DNA of 17,398 nucleotides from the NCBI GenBank assembly GCA_900550685.1, contig URTS01000028.1, forward strand, positions 1 to 17,398. Reading direction: 5' to 3'. Made by a program: the position numbers and the translations under genes. The stretch's first letter is position 1, and every line of letters begins with the position of its first letter. Shown piece after piece: positions 14,253 through 17,398 of this stretch. This DNA is from an uncultured Oscillibacter sp. GTDB taxonomy: Bacteria; Bacillota; Clostridia; Oscillospirales; Oscillospiraceae. The notes beneath the pieces were generated by a model. That model did not search any database and had not been told where the DNA came from. It saw only the letters and a list, made by a program, of their open reading frames with translations.

Positions 14253-16034
14253 TCATTCTTCAACGGACTGGGGAGCAGGCTCCGCTGTTTCCGCAGGAAG
14301 GGCATAGCGTTTCAGATTCTGCTGGAGCCGGACGGCGAATTCGCCGTTTTTCTTCATGTCGTGGAGGTAGGCGTGGGCAGCAATGTGGCTGTCCCGCTCT
14401 TCGATGACGCTGACGGCGATGTTGGAGCAGTGGTCGCTGACACGCTCGAAATTGTTCAGCAGATCGTTGAGCACAAAGCCCAGCTGGATGGTGCACTCGC
14501 CGGTTTGCAGGCGGCGGATGTGGCGGCTGCGGATCTCGTCGGTCAAGCAGTCCATGGTCTCCTCCAGGGGTTCCACCTGCTGGGCGGCGATGGGGTCATC
14601 CTCCCGGAAGCAGGAGAGGGAGGCGTCTAGAATGTCCTGCATCAGGTGGGTCAGAACGGCCAGCTCCTCCCGTGCGGCGTCGGAAAAGCGGAGCTGCTTG
14701 TCGTGCAGCTCCTTGGCGGACTGCTGAAGATTCAGAATGTGGTCGCCGATGCGCTCAAAGTCGCCGATGGCGTGGAGCAGGCGGGAGATGGTGTGGTTAT
14801 CGTCGGCAGAGGTGCCGTGCTGGGAGATCTGGACCAGATAGCCGCCCAGCCGGTCCTCATAGATGTCCAGCTTGTCCTCGTTGGCAAGGATCTCCTCCTC
14901 CCGGGCCTCGGTGTACTGGAGGAACTGGTCCAGCACCAGGTTCATGCTGGCCTGGGCCAGGGCGCCCATCTGATTCACCATGTTGGCGCACTCGCTGACG
15001 GCCACGCCGGGGGTCCGCAGCAGGCGGGGATCCAGGAAGGCAAAGTCGGAGGGCTTGTCCTCAGTGGAGATAGCCTTCTTGGCCAGCCATTCCAGCTGGC
15101 GGGTGAAGGGCAGTAACAAAAGGGTAGTGCACACATTGAAAACCGTGTGGCAGAAGGCGATGCCCACGGCGTTGACGGAGTCCGACAGGAAGGGGAAACC
15201 GAAGATGGCGTTGCCGCCGCACAGGACGATAAGGCCCACGACGGTGCCGATGAGGTTGAAGGAGATGTGGATGACGGACACCCGCTTGGCGTTGCGGCTG
15301 ACGCCGATGGAGGAGATCAGGGCGGTGACGCAGGTGCCGATGTTCTGGCCCATGATGATGGGGATGGCCATGCCGTAGGTGACGGAGCCGGTCATGGCCA
15401 GAGCCTGTAAAATGCCCACAGAGGCGGCGGAGGACTGGATGATGCCGGTGAAGGCCGCGCCCACCAGCACGCCCAGCAGGGGATTGGTGAAGGCGGTCAT
15501 CAGGTCGGTGAATTCCGGCATATCCGCCAGAGGGGCCACAGAGCCGCTCATCAGCTCCATGCCGTACATGAGGATGGAAAAGCCCATCATCACCCGGCCT
15601 ACGTCCCGGCGGCGCTGTTTTTTGGAGCCCATGATGAGCAGGATGCCCGCCAGGGCCAGCAGGGGGGAGAAGTTCTTGGGCTTGAGGAAGTTGACAAAGA
15701 AGCTGTCGCTCTCAATGCCGGTGAGGGACAGCAGCCATGCCGTCAGGGTGGTGCCGATGTTGGAACCCATGATGACCCCGATGGTCTGGCCCAATTCCAT
15801 AACACCGGAGTTTACCAGGCCCACCAGCATGACCGTCATGGCGGAGGAGGACTGGATGGCGATGGTGATGCCCGCGCCCAGGAGCAGGCTCTTGATGGGG
15901 TTGGAGGTCATGCGCTTGAGGAGGCGCTCCAGCCGTCCGCCGGCCATTTTTTCCAGGCTTTTGGACATGACCGTCATGCCGTAGAGGAAAAAGGCCAATC
16001 CGCCGCAGAGGGTGAAGAGGGAGAAAATGTTCAT
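14253..16034 (-). CDS. Na+/phosphate cotransporter with C-terminal PhoU-like domain
   Basis: This 593-residue protein imports phosphate with sodium, or acts in phosphate homeostasis like NptA/YjbB relatives. The membrane part (about 1-320) carries the two inverted signature repeats, QSSSAMTV (61-68) and QSSAASVG (200-207). Each is followed by a glycine/asparagine motif (GSNIGTTLTA and GQNIGTCVTA). A helical PhoU-like tail covers about 345-580 (for example ERIGDHILNL and ERVSDHCSNI). The PhoU-like fusion suggests intramolecular control by phosphate status. AAAGGAA stands 9 bases before the ATG. It is a single-gene unit between the Feo locus and the recJ operon. Confidence 0.92.
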   Translation of the reverse strand: MNIFSLFTLCGGLAFFLYGMTVMSKSLEKMAGGRLERLLKRMTSNPIKSLLLGAGITIAIQSSSAMTVMLVGLVNSGVMELGQTIGVIMGSNIGTTLTAWLLSLTGIESDSFFVNFLKPKNFSPLLALAGILLIMGSKKQRRRDVGRVMMGFSILMYGMELMSGSVAPLADMPEFTDLMTAFTNPLLGVLVGAAFTGIIQSSAASVGILQALAMTGSVTYGMAIPIIMGQNIGTCVTALISSIGVSRNAKRVSVIHISFNLIGTVVGLIVLCGGNAIFGFPFLSDSVNAVGIAFCHTVFNVCTTLLLLPFTRQLEWLAKKAISTEDKPSDFAFLDPRLLRTPGVAVSECANMVNQMGALAQASMNLVLDQFLQYTEAREEEILANEDKLDIYEDRLGGYLVQISQHGTSADDNHTISRLLHAIGDFERIGDHILNLQQSAKELHDKQLRFSDAAREELAVLTHLMQDILDASLSCFREDDPIAAQQVEPLEETMDCLTDEIRSRHIRRLQTGECTIQLGFVLNDLLNNFERVSDHCSNIAVSVIEERDSHIAAHAYLHDMKKNGEFAVRLQQNLKRYALPAETAEPAPQSVEE

Positions 16035-16129
16035 AAACCGGGTTCCTTTCTGTGGGCAGCACCGCCGAGGGGCTGTATAGACTGTACACGGATCGATCGG
16101 TGTTTTTAGATTATGACATACTTATTATC

Positions 16130-16135
16130 ATTATA
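16130..16135 (-). promoter_or_regulatory. Candidate -10 box for the Na/Pi cotransporter gene
   Basis: A perfect TATAAT on the minus strand (16135-16130) lies in AT-rich DNA about 95 bases before the ATG. No good -35 exists at 16-18 bases, so an activator-dependent promoter (phosphate control would be reasonable) or a chance match are both possible. The remainder of 16035-16258 shows no gene. Confidence 0.35.
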
Positions 16136-16258
16136 AGCAGGGCGGGGCAAAAAAACATATTGACAGATTAGACAAAAAAGCGGAGAAAACGACAGGAAAA
16201 CCGCACTGTCCGGAAAACTTAGCGGAAATGAAACGGGAAAGGGCCGGTGCTGCTGGAC

Positions 16259-16294
16259 AAAAAAAGAACAGTACGGGGTGGACCCGTACCGTTC
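16259..16294 (-). terminator. Strong intrinsic terminator after the feo genes
   Basis: A 12-bp stem (16266-16277 with 16283-16294, one G-U pair, 5-base loop) is followed on the minus strand by seven T. It begins 11 bases after the stop of the Cys-rich protein and closes the feo operon. Confidence 0.9.
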
Positions 16295-16305
16295 TCTTTT
16301 GAAAT

Positions 16306-16494
16306 TCACTGTCCGTTGTGACACTTGCCGCCGCAGGCGGAGCACCCGGAACAGGCGCCTCCGCAGCTGCCGCCGCAGGTGCTTTTTCCCTGCTTTTTCT
16401 GATTGATGAGGTAGCGGATAATGGAGATGACAATGGCCAGAAGAACAATGGAGATAAGAATGGTGGAAAGATTGGAAGACAGCCAGTTCAGCAT
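16306..16494 (-). CDS. FeoB-associated Cys-rich membrane protein
   Basis: This 62-residue protein has one membrane helix (about 10-34, LSTILISIVLLAIVISIIRYL), a basic stretch (INQKKQGK) and a tail with six cysteines in Gly/Ser/Ala spacing (CGGSCGGACSGCSACGGKC). It fits the small FeoB-associated Cys-rich family found next to feoB in Clostridia, which may bind or hand over ferrous iron at the membrane; no mechanism is established. ATG at 16494 is chosen because AAAGGAG lies about 9 bases upstream; a TTG further upstream would contain that SD inside the coding region. It starts 42 bases after the feoB stop and is followed by a terminator. Confidence 0.85.
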   Translation of the reverse strand: MLNWLSSNLSTILISIVLLAIVISIIRYLINQKKQGKSTCGGSCGGACSGCSACGGKCHNGQ

Positions 16495-16536
16495 GGAAAA
16501 ACACTCCTTTGACAATGAAATCGGCTGATGATTGGC

Positions 16537-17398
16537 TCAGACCTTGGTGGAGAGCTTGGTAGCCTCCTTGTAAGGACGGAACAGCATGTAGATGATGAAG
16601 GCCAGAGCGGCAATGGCAGCAACCAGGCCGATGATGCTCAGGTCACCGGTGAAGGCCTTGCCGAACTGGTTGACCATCAGGGCGCACAGATAAGCGAAGC
16701 CGCACTGATAGCCGATGGCGAACCAGGTCCACTTGCTGTTGTTCATCTCACGCTTGATGGCGCCGATAGCCGCGAAGCAGGGAGCGCACAGCAGGTTGAA
16801 CACCAGGAAGGAGTAGCCGCTGATCTGGGTGAAAGCAGTACCAAGAGCCTGATAGACAGTCTCGTCACCGCCACCGTACAGGATGCCCAGAGTACCGACG
16901 ATGTTCTCCTTAGCAACCAGGCCGGTAATGGAGGCCACAGCGGCCTGCCAGTTGCCCCAGCCGAGAGGCGCGAAGATCCAGGCGATCAGACTGCCGATGC
17001 GGGCCAGGATGGAGTAGTCGATCTCCTCCTCAGAGAGCATCCGGAAGCCGTCCTCGGCCCAGCCAAAGTAGGTGGTGAACCAGACGAAGATGGTAGACAG
17101 CAGGATGATGGTGCCGGCCTTCTTGATGAAGGACCAGCCGCGCTCCCACATGCTGCGCAGCACATTGCCCAGAGTGGGCCAGTGGTAAGCGGGCAGCTCC
17201 ATGACGAAGGGAGCGGGATCGCCGGAGAACATCTTGGTCTTCTTCAGCATGATGCCGGAGATGATGATGGCGGCCATACCCACGAAGTAGGCGGAGGTAG
17301 CCACCCAGGCGGCGCCGCCGAAGATGGCACCGGCCACCATGGCGATGAAGGGCACCTTGGCGCCGCAGGGGATAAAGGTGGTGGTCATGATCGTCATA
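16537..17398 (-). CDS. feoB: Ferrous iron transporter FeoB, C-terminal part (5' end outside window)
   Basis: This is the C-terminal 286 or so residues of FeoB, the GTP-gated Fe2+ importer. The visible part is membrane-embedded. It has the Cys-containing gate motif TTTFIPCGAKVPF near the window edge, the block SGDPAPFVMELPAYHWPT, the second gate helices with GLVAKENIVGTLG and the Cys motif LLCAPCFAAIGAIKREM. The N-terminal GTPase domain would lie beyond 17398. The first visible Met is internal to the family, so it is not a start. The distinct Gly/Cys motifs make the assignment secure. The Cys-rich partner gene follows. Confidence 0.95.
   Translation of the reverse strand, partial: MTIMTTTFIPCGAKVPFIAMVAGAIFGGAAWVATSAYFVGMAAIIISGIMLKKTKMFSGDPAPFVMELPAYHWPTLGNVLRSMWERGWSFIKKAGTIILLSTIFVWFTTYFGWAEDGFRMLSEEEIDYSILARIGSLIAWIFAPLGWGNWQAAVASITGLVAKENIVGTLGILYGGGDETVYQALGTAFTQISGYSFLVFNLLCAPCFAAIGAIKREMNNSKWTWFAIGYQCGFAYLCALMVNQFGKAFTGDLSIIGLVAAIAALAFIIYMLFRPYKEATKLSTKV

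Noticed and set aside
17395..17397. ATG at the window edge as the feoB start
   Set aside because: The residues after it are internal FeoB gate sequence; the gene continues beyond the window.

Overview
The window is 17.4 kb of GC-rich DNA. Every convincing gene lies on the minus strand, so transcription runs from high to low coordinates. The gene set (SpoVB-like flippase, YabP, YabQ, DivIC, long-type RelA, HemZ, FeoB) points to a spore-forming, anaerobic member of the Bacillota, class Clostridia. The GC-rich, Ala/Gly-rich proteins resemble gut Oscillospiraceae (Flavonifractor/Lawsonibacter-like). That placement is inference from gene content and style, not from a marker phylogeny.

Reading in transcription order: (1) 17398-16306 is an iron-uptake unit, the 3' half of feoB followed by a small Cys-rich membrane protein and a strong terminator. 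(2) 16034-14253 is a Na/phosphate cotransporter with a PhoU-like tail. (3) 14252-13802 is a 451-base non-coding stretch with several hairpins and a good promoter for recJ. (4) 13801-6415 is a tightly packed run recJ - relA - dtd - MBL hydrolase - hemZ - zinc-ribbon protein; hemZ carries a one-base frameshift in a G run. (5) 6323-1577 is a version of the Bacillus yabM-yabR block: spoVB-like flippase, mazG, HU, a terminator, then rqcP, yabP, yabQ, divIC and yabR. Sigma-E-like promoter motifs lie before the flippase and before yabP. (6) 1576-1261 is a 316-base non-coding stretch with the yabR terminator, an opposing promoter/terminator pair that could make a very short RNA, a 20-bp-phased repeat and the hpf promoter.

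The striking part is the low-coordinate end. The hpf gene (ribosome hibernation factor) starts normally with promoter and RBS, but after about 80 residues it runs in frame into the catalytic core of an HK97-type prohead protease. A phage major capsid protein with an N-terminal coiled-coil delta domain follows immediately and leaves the window. Either this is a real illegitimate recombination that placed a phage morphogenesis gene under a host stationary-phase promoter, or it is a chimeric assembly joint; sequence alone cannot decide. I found no integrase, att site, tRNA, rRNA, CRISPR array or insertion sequence.

Functionally, the central genes join stringent response and stasis (relA, hpf, mazG), translation quality control (dtd, rqcP, yabR), DNA maintenance (recJ, HU) and cell division/sporulation envelope functions (divIC, spoVB, yabP, yabQ).
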